Shown: piece after piece, positions 1 through 11,943 of the stretch
How the letters are laid out: every line of letters starts with the position of its first letter
Numbering within the stretch: position 1 is the first letter of the stretch
NCBI RefSeq assembly: GCF_032854445.1
Contig: NC_088301.1
Span: 8,428,281 to 8,492,280 of the forward strand
Source of the DNA: Liolophura sinensis
Lineage: Eukaryota > Mollusca > Polyplacophora > Chitonida > Chitonidae
DNA: 64,000 nt
Direction of reading: 5' to 3'
Made by a program: the position numbers and the translations under genes
The notes under the pieces: model-generated
What the model was told of the DNA's origin: nothing
The model's database searches: none
Seen by the model: only the letters and a program-made list of their open reading frames with translations

Positions 1-2480
1 GGTTGGACCTGTGCGTCTAAAGGCGTACCGTTTATGGATCATGAGAGATTTAACAAGTATTGAGTTCCAAGAATAATGGCGTTAGGCCAGCGAGGAGGTG
101 TTCTCTATCAATTTACCAGTGGTGTATAATTGGCCGTGCTTTCTGCGCAAAAGAACGCGGCAGACTTCAGAGGTATGTGTGAATCAGTGCAGCACTTATA
201 AACAACTCTAAGATGTGGAGATCGATATTAACTGAAGAAAGACGAAAAATATGCTAGCCTAGAGGTCAATGTTTTATATTGCTTGTGCTTCGCAGTGTTA
301 CCTTCTTGTGAGTAAAAAACCGTATAGGTGTTAAATAGATCCGAGTTTCCTGTATCGGAAATATAATGAAATTCACCAGATTTCTTGATATATAAATGTT
401 ATTTCTTTGCTATGTTTAAATGTAATAATTTCAATCCGCATGCGCAAGCGCAAATACTCTAAAAGATGGTACTTAAACGATAAACTATTTTTGCTGCCAG
501 TCAGTATGTAACGCTGTTGAAGATGTACCCATGGTCAGGATTAGTTTGATTATCACAGGAACTGTTTTTGGACTTAGCCTTTGATATTGTAGCATGATTT
601 TACCGCTCTGTTAATAATGTTAATGATTCAGTTTCTTTTCAGACTACTAAGCATTTACTGGTGTACAGTATGAGAGGACCGAACTTGTACTTTGACTCAA
701 ATAATGTCATGTGATTTGTATTAATCCCCTTGCAGGTGGAAATTTCAGATATATGGTATAGACAAATCAGTGAAGTCGTTCTTGGCGGAGGTCATCTCTG
801 AATGGCCCATGGGGCATTTGTTAACCCAGTGCTCGGTTATAGCTCCTGGCTATGCTAAGACAGGCGATTGCATGGATTGGCACGAAGTATTTAACAACAT
901 GCTTCTGATGGAAGCATCTGCCCAGCGTAACTCTCACAAGGAATTACATGCCTGTCAGACCGAGTTCGCGTAGACCGACGTGTCTGTTAACTAACTCAAC
1001 GTGGGGCCATGGGTGTAACTAATTTCTCCAAGGACATTAATCTCTTTTGGGTTTGTTGGCCGTTTGTCCGGACTGAATCTTTGGTTAAGTCTTTCTGGGC
1101 AAGACTACTCATCGGAACGCTCTGAAACCAACCCATATCGTCTGTCTAGGCCACGGAGTAGTTGAGTGGCATCAATGGACAAATTTAATTAAAACTGCGT
1201 GAACTTTCAGTGCTTGGTACCTATGGAAGTCCCTTGCGTTTTAGATTAGCATGCTGCTTCCATCAAACTCATGGAAAATTCATGCTTCCGGGATGGGCTT
1301 TGGCACGGACGCTGGCCAATGGCAGATCGCAAATTTGCCCGCCACCTACAGATGAGACCTGCATGAGAAATAGTTCAACCACTGTGATCATATACCGACC
1401 TTAACTTGGCGAGAATAGTGCCCGAAGTTTGTGCGTTTTACTTTTATTTGTTTAACGTTTAAAAAGTAGTTATACAACCTTTCTAGTTGGTAGATTATAT
1501 TACGACACACTCTGGTTTCCCTGAAACACCGTTGTTTTTTGCTATCTGAAATGCTATTATTTAAATAGCTTTACCTATGTATCAGAGAAACCTGTATTTG
1601 TTTTCGACCTAGAAACTATTAACTGAACACAAGTTTGATATTTGAACTCGATGTCATGCCTAGAATATCGATTATCTTCCCTGCATCGCTGAAAAACTGC
1701 TTCTCTGTTTTGGAAATGGGCATTGCGATTATCAGCTTGTAACGTACCTTCATAGTTTACGAATGGTACATAGGAATGTCGCGGTTTGACGAGCCGATTA
1801 GCGTGATTTGCAAAAAGTATTTCTGTGGGTCAAAGAGTAAACTGCTTGGTATAAAAACCAACACCCTACGTAAGTTTTTGGCTGAAGCTTTTCATTACAA
1901 TTGATCACTATTTTAAGTCTCGATTCCAATGTCCGGTACCACGTAGAAAAAGATGTTCATTTGATAGATTGATCAATCTATAATGAGAAGTGGCAGGGGT
2001 TTAAATTGTACATTGAACAAAGGCAATTGAACTTGGGGATCTTACGTTTTCGAGCATTACTGGTGCTATTTTAGGAAATTGATTGGAAGACATTTTTTTT
2101 GATATTTGATGTTTGATGACAGCATTATTTACTTGCAAATGAAATGATTGTAAATTTCCTTTGTTATCAAAGTGAATGACTGGGCAATCCGATAGCGTCT
2201 GAATCTTTTTGTCAATCTTAAGAAGAAGTTGTCGTGAGCTGGCGTGGGTTTCAGGACAAGGTCATGTTTTATACATGTTCTGTCCTCACGACTCTCCACG
2301 TGCCTGATCTGAACCTTGACGCTTCAGTTCTCAATTTAGAACGCCTTTCTTCCTATCATTTATTGTCATTTATTTCATTGCTAGACAAGTTTAAACCTCA
2401 CACTGACGTCAGATTTAAACTGTTTTGGCACAGCTCTTACACTGGAGATCATAGAGGTCATGTGGAGGTACAAAAATGTC
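1..2480. other. Spacer, no gene recognised
   Basis: I see no recognisable coding region, RNA gene or well-defined repeat here. The short open frames (for example 770-973, 1210-1404 and 2234-2647) have no recognisable motifs and look like chance ORFs. Confidence 0.5.
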
Positions 2481-2760
2481 GGCAGACACTAATATTTAAA
2501 TCCATTCGTAATGGACAGATCAGAAACGGTTCAAATCTATGCGCCGAAACAGATATTCTTATACCAGCCGTCAACCAAGAAAGACGTCCCGGGTCAATAA
2601 TCGCAAGTCTAATTCCCAAAACGACATTTAACACAAACTACCAATGAATTAAGAAAGTATATGAAGTACAAAATTAGGACTGTATCAAGCAAAGAGAAGC
2701 AGTCAACAGTTTTCAATGATGTTGGAAAGACGCAAGATATGTTCTAGACGAATGACTGAA
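2480..2760 (+). repeat. Dispersed repeat R2, copy 1
   Basis: This stretch aligns by eye with 24330-24520. Shared words include a GAAACAGA start, a GGTCAATAATC-like core, AAGAAAGTATAT and GATGTTGGAAAGACG. A shorter related piece lies near 37590-37650. It is an old, diverged interspersed element of unknown class with no coding potential seen. The end of ORF 2234-2647 falls inside it, which argues against that ORF being a gene. Confidence 0.6.
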
Positions 2761-4100
2761 AGAAGTATTAAAGTCATGTAACATGCTAGTATATAAGTAG
2801 TATATAAAATATGTATCTCAGTTGCCCTTTGATTGCAACAGCTCATATATCCAACATGGTGATCTAATTCAACACTATGACTATATTGCTCCTAGCCCCT
2901 GGGTAAGTTCATTTAGACACGGTCATGAAGCAGACTGTGGATGCTCTGTCCATATTTACTTACTAGAGAAATATACTCATCATAAAGCTTAAGAAACTTA
3001 GAGTATAAGCGTTTGATGGAATAATCTTGACACACTAGTTTTTGCTGTTATAAATTGTGACGTTCATTGAAATTGTCACACTGGATCTAACAAATGATAC
3101 AAGGCGAGATATGTACACGCCATAGGTAGAACCCTTTGGTATATTGCTGTCGACGTAAGGATAATTTACATGTCAAAACTGAAACTATCTTGGCATAAAG
3201 CCTGCAAAAGAGGAAACCTTTTTGGTTTTGTACAATATAGGCTAAAAAAACATGTACCATCTGCAGGACCTGTGGTTTCCTTTAAATCCAGAGGAGATGG
3301 GCATATATCGTCCACAGCCTTTGCCACATATATATGGCTTAAAACGACGAATACAAGTCCTCCTACAAGTTACGTCTTGGCGCGGCTGCACGCAGGTCTT
3401 AGCACATCGTGCAAGCATAGGAATAACAAAGATGTCGTTTATCTTTATTTCCATGTTAGTGAAAGGAAAACTGTGTTGTGGCAATATTGTTCAGGTTGGC
3501 TTATGTGCAAGGAATCAGGGTGGCCGTAGCATACTGTCGGATTCCAGCACGACTAAAGCGCCATTGCAGTGTAAATCCTCGGTTCCCCTAGAGAGAAGTA
3601 ATCGATGGCGTTTGAAGTTACCTTTCCTCAATTATATAGGATATGCTTTCCCTACGACACTGTGGTGTCTCGGTTAGCAGAAGGTCATAAGCTAGAGGAG
3701 AGCATATCGGATTATATCGCTGCACTAGGTGTCTGGCGAGGCAGTGCCCAATGATCCGTACAGGTTGACTGGTACTGCGAATGCTGTGTTATGACAGTTT
3801 CGACATAATTAAACATTAAGCATGCTGGTGCGTGTAGGTCAACTCATTAATCCGTAGGTTAATTAGAAAAAATTACCAGATAGACTGCCAGAAAAAAAAA
3901 TGAACCAGAATAAACAATTGTTTTTCATAATAAATGTACAAGAAATACCAATATAGTAAGCATGGAGAACTTAATATTGAGGTTTAACACATACAGCTAT
4001 TCTAGTACGACTATATTATGGAAGAACAGGATAAGTAAAATGAAATGTTTTGATTGTTAACTAGAATACTAAATAACGGACCAGGTGTACAGCACTTGAC
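2761..4100. other. Spacer with overlapping open frames, no gene supported
   Basis: Between 3170 and 3677 there are open frames in two plus frames and one minus frame at once (up to 141 codons). Simultaneous openness on both strands, lack of motifs and lack of convincing splice signals suggest a locally stop-poor stretch rather than a gene. The rest holds nothing I can identify. Confidence 0.45.
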
Positions 4101-4144
4101 GGGGGTGGGGGTGGGGGGTGGGGGTGGGGGTGGGGGTGGGGGTG
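4101..4144 (+). repeat. G-rich tandem repeat (GGGGGT)n, potential G-quadruplex
   Basis: About 44 bases consist of G4-G6 runs separated by single T residues, roughly seven G runs in succession. Such a run of G tracts with one-base loops fits the known requirement for very stable parallel G-quadruplexes on the plus strand. It lies in non-coding spacer with no gene beside it, so any role is unknown. Confidence 0.9.
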
Positions 4145-5532
4145 TTATCTAAATCATACATCGACGAAGATTCTTCACATCATGCGTGCATTAGAGAGCC
4201 TCTGCAAAAGAATATGCCAAAATATCTGACTGCCTATGTTCAGTAAGCTTACTACGTGCTATATATTTTCTTCTCTCCATACACAATTTGGGCTACTCAT
4301 TTTCTGTAAGAAACCTTACGTGTCATTTCATACACGTGATCAGTACAACAGTGTTTGATCGTCTGTTGTAAACGTGGGTGATGAACTACTGTTCAGTTGC
4401 GCGTAAATGAAGATAATTGGGTGCAAGCTTGGGTCAGATGAACTGTGTGGGAAAGGACAGTTTTTCTCCGACCGAAAACAAGAAAAGACACAACTGCCCT
4501 CATCCACTATCAAGGAGATACCATCTGTTGAGAGCAGCTTCAGCTTAAGACACGATTAAACCCAGCATAATTTACCGACGTCAAGGGGATAGGATACTTC
4601 TCCACTGGTCCGATCGAGGTAATTAGTGTAATTCGTGTAAATCTTGTTAAGTTTTTTGATCAAATGGACACTGATTTTTGATTTGTTGAATGACACTGAT
4701 TGGTGAATAACGCCGTGCTCAAGTCTTTATCATCCATACCACGGACGTCAGGTTTTTGAGTGAAGGAACCAGAGTGCCCGAAGTAAACCTCATCCCATCG
4801 GCAAGTAGCTGACAGCAACAGTCGAAACAGCAAACATTGATATTGATAAAGAATGTGGTCTGCAAAAGATAGATTTAAAGTTAGAATTAAAACCAAATAT
4901 TGATAATTCATTTGACTTGATAATTAGGTAAAACCTACACATTACCGTGTGTGCAAGACAACTAAACCTTCATGTATTTTCCAAACTCTTACAAAATGTT
5001 AATGTTAAAGTGTTGTCTAGGACAAGAGGCCTATCTAATGGTTTACCGAGCTTTCTACAAACTGCAGACCCTAAAAACCTTTTCTCCATCATTTTAAAAT
5101 TGGCAAAATTAACGCAGAAATGGCAACTTATTATTTAAAAAAATTACAAATAACAATCCTTCATAACGAAATATCCTATTTAAATAACCTTTTCAAATGT
5201 ATATTAACCCGGCTTGTACAAATTGTACACAATTCATTTTGTGAAAGCCAAGTCGATTTTGAACTGGTTAATTGTAAAATTGTATCTATTTTAGTCTATT
5301 TTTGCATAAAAGAAACACAAAACAGAGCGCTATTCCAGCGTTGTTTCTGTAATCTGGCTTATCTAATATTTAGAGGGTGTGCTTGGAAGCTGTGTTTTCA
5401 ATAATCAATGATTTTGTCTGGCGTGTCACCGCTTTTAAACATCATTCCAAGCCTGCCAAGATACCTTGCAGCACGATGCCACTACTAAACCTCAGCTAAA
5501 AATATTTCAACGCACTGAAAGAAATTATTATA
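4145..5532. other. Spacer with one old repeat fragment (R3)
   Basis: No gene is recognised. Around 4738-4830 there is a piece containing GAGTGCCCGAAGTAAACC. The same word with similar flanks recurs near 47240-47270, so this is a diverged dispersed element. Small ORFs at 4660-4911 and 5120-5404 have no recognisable features. Confidence 0.45.
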
Positions 5533-5650
5533 CTATCATAATTATGTCGTTTCTCCGCTTTTACTCTCTATACTGTAAGTCTTCTGTTATAACAGAAGGC
5601 TTACAGCATAGAGAGTAAAACCAGAGCAACGACGAAAGTATGATAATTGA
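5533..5650. repeat. Long imperfect inverted repeat (two R1 ends head to head)
   Basis: The arms, about 45-55 bases each, are centred at 5589/5590 on the palindrome GTTATAAC and read outward through TACTCTCTAT-like and CGTCGTT-like sequence. The outer right part continues into a CACCGGTTA-like word in reverse orientation. These words match the 3' end of dispersed repeat R1 (see 26655-26905). The structure is therefore best read as two R1 termini joined head to head, or as a palindromic MITE related to R1. It would form a strong hairpin as RNA. Confidence 0.75.
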
Positions 5651-6034
5651 CAAACGGTCACATGTAGCCGGTAAAATACAGTCTTCTGGTTTTATTCTCT
5701 TTACATTACAGCATGCGGTATAACATGCCGTATGTTACTAGTAAGACCTATTTCTGTACCCCAAAAAACAGCGACACGCCCACAGTGTATTTGTGACAAA
5801 ATGGATAGCCAAAGCGTCCTTCATCTGGCGCGTACAAACCTTAAACCGAAACTCTCAATTGAGCCTCTGTACAGTGTGCTGAGTGCATACTATCTCGACA
5901 TCAAGGATATTCACTCAAAAATAGTCATTCTAATTTTCCTAGCTTCACTGAACAAAAAGTACGCTATTCCTGTTAGCAAATGTAGAAAATTTTTTCTGGA
6001 AGTGTGGCTGTCGTTATCATCATGCCGTCTTTAA
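5651..6034. other. Spacer with possible R1-like tail
   Basis: Another TTTTATTCTCT...ACAGCATG segment near 5685-5725 resembles the R1 end again. ORF 5732-6034 is not recognised and runs up to a SINE fragment, so I do not call it a gene. Confidence 0.35.
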
Positions 6035-6128
6035 TCCCTGTACGTGGGAAGGTCACCATAATGCTGGCTGACGTGATATATTCTCGAGAACGGCGTTAAA
6101 CATCAATCAAATAAATAAATAAATAAAT
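6035..6128 (+). mobile_element. SINE fragment, internally deleted 3' end
   Basis: It holds TACGTGGGAAGGTC, then jumps directly to CATAATGCTGGCTG and the ...CGGCGTTAAACATCAATC tail with AAATAAATA repeats. Compared with the full-length copy at 6355-6620 it lacks the tRNA-like head and the middle of the element. Confidence 0.8.
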
Positions 6129-6354
6129 ATTTAATCCGTTGGCTTGTGAGTGTACATATATCATATGTATATAAATAATCAGCCCGAAATGGCATGCCCG
6201 ACAAAGACATATGCCGTTCTCATACGATCTTAATTTGGAAACGGCTAGTCAACCTTTTTGGCCTTTCTAGGGCAATGAGACATCAATCTATAGGGCCTTA
6301 TATGCATGTGTCACTTTCTGATTTACGTCCGTTATTTATTAAAAAAATAAAAGT

Positions 6355-6620
6355 GGGCCTCCGTGGCTCAGTCGGTTAGAGCGCTAGAGTAGCGTAATGA
6401 CCCAGGAGTGTCTCACCAATGCGGTCGCTGTGAGTTCAAGTCCAGCTCATGCTGGCTTCCTCTCCGGCCGTACGTGGGAAGGTCTACCAGCAACCTGCGG
6501 ATGGTCTTGGGTTTCCCCCGGGCTGTGCCCGGTTTCCTCCCCACCACAATGCTGGCTGCCGTCGTATAAGTGAAATATTCTTGAGTACGGCGTAAAACAC
6601 TAATCAAATAAATAAATATA
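6355..6620 (+). mobile_element. Full-length tRNA-derived SINE
   Basis: The head reads GGCCTCCGTGGCTCAGTCGG, containing an A box (TGGCTCAGTCGG). About 70 bases later comes a B box (GAGTTCAAGTCC). The conserved body and the core CTGGCTGCCGTCGTATAAG follow, then AATATTCTTGAGTACGGCG and an AATAAATAAATA tail. Length is about 266 bases. Such elements are transcribed by RNA polymerase III and moved by a partner LINE; no LINE is seen in this window. Small ORFs running across it are shadows of the repeat. Confidence 0.95.
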
Positions 6621-7654
6621 ATCTCAAACTATTCGTCTCTCATATGTATAAATCTGAAGAAATGTACTTTAAACGTTATCTTCCGTGAACGAATATATGG
6701 ATGGAATTATAAGTCATCCGCGTGATGAGAAGGTTACATGGGGATTTAAACCCTGGATGTGAAATTTTAACCCTGAGCCTCAGGGTATATGGGTGTATAA
6801 GGCCAATCCCCATACACCATTCTCAACACGAGGATAACGATTTTGTCTCCACAATGTTTGTCAAATGGAAAGCCAGTCTCGCGTACAAAGTCTATAGAGC
6901 GTGCTTTGTTGGCAGTTATAAAACATATTTCCCCTAACTTACAGACTGTAGTTTTAATTTTTCCATGTTATTTACTGAGTTTATTCTTTATCTCTTCAAT
7001 GTTTCAAGGTAAAAAGCACAGCATATGGCACTTCCCCGATAACAAAATTATAAAATCTCCCCGTCCTTGTACTACTTAATGAAGGAAGGTCGCTCAGTGG
7101 AAACAAATGTGACAGAGAATGTGGGAGTGACAGTATAAATGTCACCATAAACAGTTGAGGAAGGAATCTCGACTACACGGCTACACCGGTTGATCAAATG
7201 ATGTATAAAAAAGCTAATGACGTAGTTCGTCCTCCTTTTTAAAACATTGTAGGCGTATTTTGTTGCCATTGGGTTACCCTCTGATGTTTTATATTAGCGC
7301 CCCTGAGGCTATTTAAAATGCGATTCGTCCTTAGCGTGGGATATGGCTTTTATTAAAAATACCCACAAGAGAGGTCAATCTCGATCAATATCAGGATTCT
7401 TAAGTGCGATTCTAGTATAAGACCTCTTATGAAGATCATTTATCTCCTTCAAGCTTTTATGATGAGCTCCATCTGATAAGAGAATGTAACGATGCCACGA
7501 AAATGTTTGAGAGTTTTCATGGCGCATTTTCATGGGTCGATATGATTGTTCTGTTCTATACATTTATTCGGTTGGCGTTGTTAGACACCGTTCCCAAAAA
7601 TTTTCTGTTTTACGACATCGGTCTACTTTGTGTGGGGTGACGGAAATCTGAAGA
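6621..7654. other. Spacer, no gene recognised
   Basis: I see only short open frames without motifs (for example 6722-6937, 6843-7079 and 7375-7563). No repeat match to the rest of the window was noticed. Confidence 0.4.
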
Positions 7655-7729
7655 AAAAAAAGCAGCCAGGTAGCTGAGGGTCCATCCACCTTAACGCACC
7701 TACATCACACCGACACAATACCCAGTCTG

Positions 7730-7938
7730 ACAAAGGAGCCTCTCACCAATACAATAGCATTTTCGAGGTATTTTTACATTAGCTCATGCTGGCTTCCTGT
7801 CTGGTCGTACGTGGGTTCGCCTATCTGCAGCTTGCAGATGGTCGTGGGTTTCCCCCGGGCTCCTTCTACCACGTAAAATGCTGGCCGCCTTCGTATAGGT
7901 GAAATAGTCTTGAATTTTACGTCGTAAAATAAATGAAT
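7730..7938 (+). mobile_element. Old, degraded SINE copy
   Basis: GGAGCCTCTCACCAAT, CTCATGCTGGCTTCCTGTC, GATGGTCGTGGGTTTCCCCC and a ...CTGGCCGCCTTCGTATAGG core keep the order seen in the full-length copies. The A-box region is not recognisable and the middle is altered, so this is an old insertion. Confidence 0.85.
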
Positions 7939-8888
7939 ACAGTCCCCTGTTTAACAAGCAGAGGGCCTGAAATTGCGACCGCATTATATCGTTATTATAC
8001 GCCCTGTACCACTCTCCTCTTGCAGTCACACCATATACATCTTCCTATAGAACAACCAAAGTTAACGCCTGTTTATGACCAACCTCGCTTCAAGACAACA
8101 AGGGGTTGCTTAGGAAACTTGAGTTAAGGTCGACATAAAATCCTTAGTAAATCCGACCTGTTTCCAGGAGCAATCCAATCGGCAAAACACATCTGTCTTC
8201 CAAATTCCACTGAGTTTCCTTGATTATGAGTAGAATTATTGGTAAATATGGAGATGGATGCTGTTCTCGTTCTTTGAGGGTGTCACTGGTTATTGATTTA
8301 CGTTTCCCCCAAATTGCTGAGAGGGTAACGCTCTGGGGTATTGGCTATTATAGTAATACAAAAAGAGCGGAAACCATCGGTAGCTAAGGATACCTATAAA
8401 TACATATCAGTCTGTGGCAGTCGTATATCCGCGGGACCGTTTTAGTTGCGAAGCCCACTGTTCTACAGTTCTCCGATGCTGCTTCCAAGTCGATAAAGTA
8501 CTTCAGATCTCTTCTCTTTAGAAGAAAATCAGTCCGCCATTTGGCCCGAATCCAGAAATTGGATGTAGGCCGTTGTGAAATCCCAACCTGGGCGACATTA
8601 GCATAAACTGTGCTACTTTTTAAAAAATGCTTCTCTATTCCCTGAGAAAATCATGACTGATGAGTTACAGCAATGAGCTCATGGACGCGATATATCACAT
8701 ACATAAGATAAGGCTCGAGGTTCAAGGTTCTTATCCCATTTTATCGTACATTGGCATTTTCTTTGGTGATAATCTTTTAAAATTTGTTTACGTAGTGTTT
8801 AACTAGCACAGAAGAGAGAAATATCGACGATTCTAAGCCTAACACCTTTCTTTCAACTATGTTATGATTTAGTTTTATTCTGTCAAAC
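7939..8888. other. Spacer, no gene recognised
   Basis: Nothing identifiable. ORF 7784-8029 on the minus strand lies largely inside the old SINE copy and is not a gene. Confidence 0.4.
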
Positions 8889-9203
8889 TCAAATTATGCA
8901 CGGAATAACAGCAGCACAAATACATGGCCACGTGCTATGTACAATTTGCATAAGAATATCGACACCAGTCGTCAGCACCAGGTGAGCCACATGGGCGGGG
9001 TTAAGAGTTTCCTCTGTGAGCAATGAAGAAACAGCGATCATGTAGAACAACACGTAGACCTTTGCACAATCTAATCTACTTTGAGAACCAATTGCCTTCC
9101 ACCAATACGCCATATATATAAGTGCGTAACAGGTGAGAAAGTTCGTAAATAAAATGCCAAATATGGGTGAATTACCACTGACACTAGCTCCGAATTCATC
9201 CAC
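8889..9203 (-). CDS. Unrecognised hydrophobic ORF, possible exon
   Basis: The 104-residue frame is rich in hydrophobic stretches. Roughly residues 14-36 (IFGILFTNFLTCYALIYMAY), 47-62, 70-88 and 92-104 could be membrane segments. The reading frame stays open for about 25 more codons upstream of the first ATG, so it could be the end of a larger exon rather than a complete gene. I do not recognise the family. Codons look ordinary and no clear acceptor or polyadenylation signal supports it. It may be a chance ORF or a decayed remnant. Confidence 0.25.
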   Translation of the reverse strand: MDEFGASVSGNSPIFGILFTNFLTCYALIYMAYWWKAIGSQSRLDCAKVYVLFYMIAVSSLLTEETLNPAHVAHLVLTTGVDILMQIVHSTWPCICAAVIPCII

Positions 9204-9284
9204 CCAAAAAAATTTCCCTCATAGTTTAAGTAGACGATGGATTTATGTATTGTACTTTTAAAAGAATCAAATAATTATACAGTT

Positions 9285-10861
9285 GCCATCTTACATCAGC
9301 GGATTTTCCATGTCGCTAACATGGTGCGGTGGATTCTTACGGCCTTGCACAAATTGTGCTTGACCATAACCTCACTCCTTTCTCATTCTTTGACTACAGT
9401 ATAATCGAGAAAGACGTATCTCGGCAATGTAATTAAAATGAAAAATTAGAAAAAGGCAATTTCAGTTTATTTACACTGTTATACACAGTTAATAACAATC
9501 AGCCAAAACATAATAATGAAGTGAAGACAAGTAGTCCAAAAAAGGGACATAAGCACTGTAGATTGTTGGTATTAAATATACAGTGGAAATAAATAAGCAA
9601 ACATAGTAAGCATTGTCAAGATCGTTGTAGAAATAGTGTCCACGATCCGCATATTATCCGCTTACTTAACATATACCACATTTGACACATATAATTCATA
9701 TGAAACGACAGTGTCTGAGGGCCTGGAGTCCGCAGCGTTTGAGAGTCTGTAGGCGCGCTGCAGCCTCGGGTGACGTGACCCAAACTCTTACTAATGAAAT
9801 CCTCGCCATGATGATTTTAGAAGTCAACTCAGGTCAATCAGCGTTACTTTTTTCTGTTCAGAAGGAACATGGAGTGGTTATTGTGTAGTGTGCGTTCATC
9901 AAGAGGAATTTTCGATCGAAGCAGCAAATTTGATTCATTCATCAGTGTGATCAGGAGCTAGGATAATGGGAAATCGGTAAAAGGTTTTAAGTAAAGCCAC
10001 GCGTCGCTGGCGTGGAGATGGCATCTATTGATCATCCGTGGGGTTGAACGGGCATCCCCCTTGGCTTCATTAGCCTTAAACTGTAAGGAGGTTTGTGAGG
10101 GTGTTTATCAACAGACACTCTGTCCAGACTTTGTCCAGACACTTTTCATGGCATTTTAATCTTTGTAATAAATAGTTCGCCACTTATTCGGCCAATTCTT
10201 TCGTTGATAAATGACCATATGTCTAAATCAACAGTTCGGAGAAGTTTATATCTGCGCATGTCAAAATCAACACGATTCACGTTTTCCGCACCTTAGACCT
10301 CTTGGTGACATTCAGACGACTAAATGGACTGAAATGGGGTTAACACATATATTTTAAAGATATTGATGCATGTGAATGTAACGTTTGGTTTGCTGGAGCG
10401 TAAATTAGTTTCGTACGCCCACACGTCTAGACCCTCCTTCTATGAGCCTCGTTAGGTCAATGCAACTGAATGAAGTCGGTTGAGAGTACTAGTACTAACT
10501 CACTTGCAGACCATTGGCTGAAAATTAGTTCAAACAAAAAAGAACTGCGGACACGAGGATATATTCATTTCCTGTAAAGGTTAGTCTTCATCCTTCGTAG
10601 AAAAGTAACCATCTGAGGGGTCTAGGGAAGCCGTTAGTGTCGCTTACTTGTCAGATGACCGGAAGACTGGAGCCCCTACGTGCTAGCTTTTCTGTATTCT
10701 TATTGGATTGTTTTGTTTGTTTGTAGGTTGTCGTTTATTAAAACACAGGATATACAGTGACCGTGTTTTAGATTCCTACATTAAATCGTAAACAGGATAT
10801 ATCATATATTTGTATTTATTTATGACATTTATGATTGCTTATTAAATATGATGAAAACACA
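9285..10861. other. Spacer, no gene recognised
   Basis: No motif-bearing ORF, RNA gene or repeat match noticed. The one ORF on the plus strand (9682-9888) has no recognisable features. Confidence 0.4.
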
Positions 10862-11011
10862 CTAGTTTGAAAAGTTGTGGACCAATGACTAGACGTCACT
10901 GCAAATTAACAGCACTGCATTTTTAGCCTAATTTTGATTAAATCATGGTGCTAGGGGCGTGTATTTTGATATTATTTAAGCATTTACGTGCGCGAAAATA
11001 AAACTCTGAAG
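10862..11011 (+). repeat. Dispersed repeat R1, 5' half, split by a SINE
   Basis: It contains CACTGCATTTTTAGCC, ATCATGGTGCTAGGGGCGTG and TATTTAAGCATTTACGTG, matching the R1 copies at 24735, 26655 and 37195. The element continues after the SINE at 11321-11415. Confidence 0.8.
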
Positions 11012-11024
11012 TAAACAAGATAAG
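11012..11024 (+). repeat. SINE target-site duplication, left
   Basis: TAAACAAGATAAG directly precedes the SINE and is repeated exactly at 11308-11320 after its A-rich tail. Confidence 0.95.
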
Positions 11025-11307
11025 GGGGCCTCCGTGGCTCAGTCGGTTAGCGCGCTAGCGCAGCGTAGTGACCCAGAAGCCTCTCACCAATGCGGTCGCT
11101 GTGAGTTCAAGACCAGCTCATGCTGGCTTCCTCTCCGGCCGTACGTGGGAAGGTCTGTCAGCAACCTGCGGATGGTCGTGGGTTTCCGCCGGGCTCTGCC
11201 CGGTTTCCACCCACCATAATGCTGGCCGCCGTCGTATAAGTGAAATATTCTTGAGTACGGCGTAAAACACCAATCAAAAAAAAAAAATAAAAAAAAAAAA
11301 AAAAAAA
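11025..11307 (+). mobile_element. Full-length SINE inserted in repeat R1
   Basis: A complete copy from GGGGCCTCCGTGGCTCAG to the CGGCGTAAAACACCAATC tail and an A-rich end of about 30 bases. A box and B box are intact. It is flanked by a perfect 13-bp target-site duplication and interrupts an R1 element. This makes it younger than R1 and fixes the ends of the SINE. Confidence 0.97.
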
Positions 11308-11320
11308 TAAACAAGATAAG
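11308..11320 (+). repeat. SINE target-site duplication, right
   Basis: Exact second copy of TAAACAAGATAAG, immediately after the A-rich SINE tail. Confidence 0.95.
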
Positions 11321-11415
11321 AGGCCTTATTTGACCGGTTACGCGTGATCATGTCAGCTACATGTACATCAAAGCGTTGTCGTGTCTGTGGTTTTACTCTC
11401 CATGCTGTATAGTCT
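11321..11415 (+). repeat. Dispersed repeat R1, 3' half
   Basis: GAGGCCTTATTTGACCGGTTACG followed by a GTCGTGTCTGTGG...CTCCATGCTGTAT end restores the R1 order seen at 26790-26905 once the SINE is removed. Confidence 0.8.
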
Positions 11416-11943
11416 TTTATTTTTAAATATTTAGATATCCACAACAGATTAGATATTTCAGACAATATATTTCTACCCAAATGTCATAAACATTGTTCAT
11501 ACAAGCATGTCGTTAAGAATTCCTGTTACTTTAACTGACCTTGATTTCAATCATCAAGTTATTACTGCACTTGAAATTTCTTAAGTTCTACAGTGAGTAT
11601 TATATATGGACAGAGCGTCCGGAATCTCTGGCACTCTGCTTTATGATGGGGTATAATTCCGCTTAACCCGCTAGGGGCTGTCTATTCATCGTGTTGAATT
11701 AGATCGCCAAGTTGGATGTGTGAACAGTTGCAATCAAAGTGCAACTGACATACATATCTTATTATGAACAACTTATATTCTAGAATGGTACCTGTACATG
11801 GTTTGAATACTGATTTCACTCAGTCGCCTAGAACATACCTTGCGTCTTTCCAAAATCATTGACAACTGTTGAGTGCTTCTCTTTACATGATTACGTCCTA
11901 TTTTCGGACTTTCTTTGGTGGTTTGTGTTTAACATCGATACTG
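11416..11943. other. Spacer, no gene recognised
   Basis: Nothing identifiable in this stretch. Confidence 0.4.

Noticed and set aside
3170-3677. ORFs of 119 and 141 codons
   Set aside because: Three overlapping frames on two strands are open together, with no motif; likely a stop-poor stretch.
6361-6430. tRNA gene in the SINE head
   Set aside because: A and B boxes are present but the sequence does not form a standard cloverleaf and the same unit is repeated as a SINE across the window.
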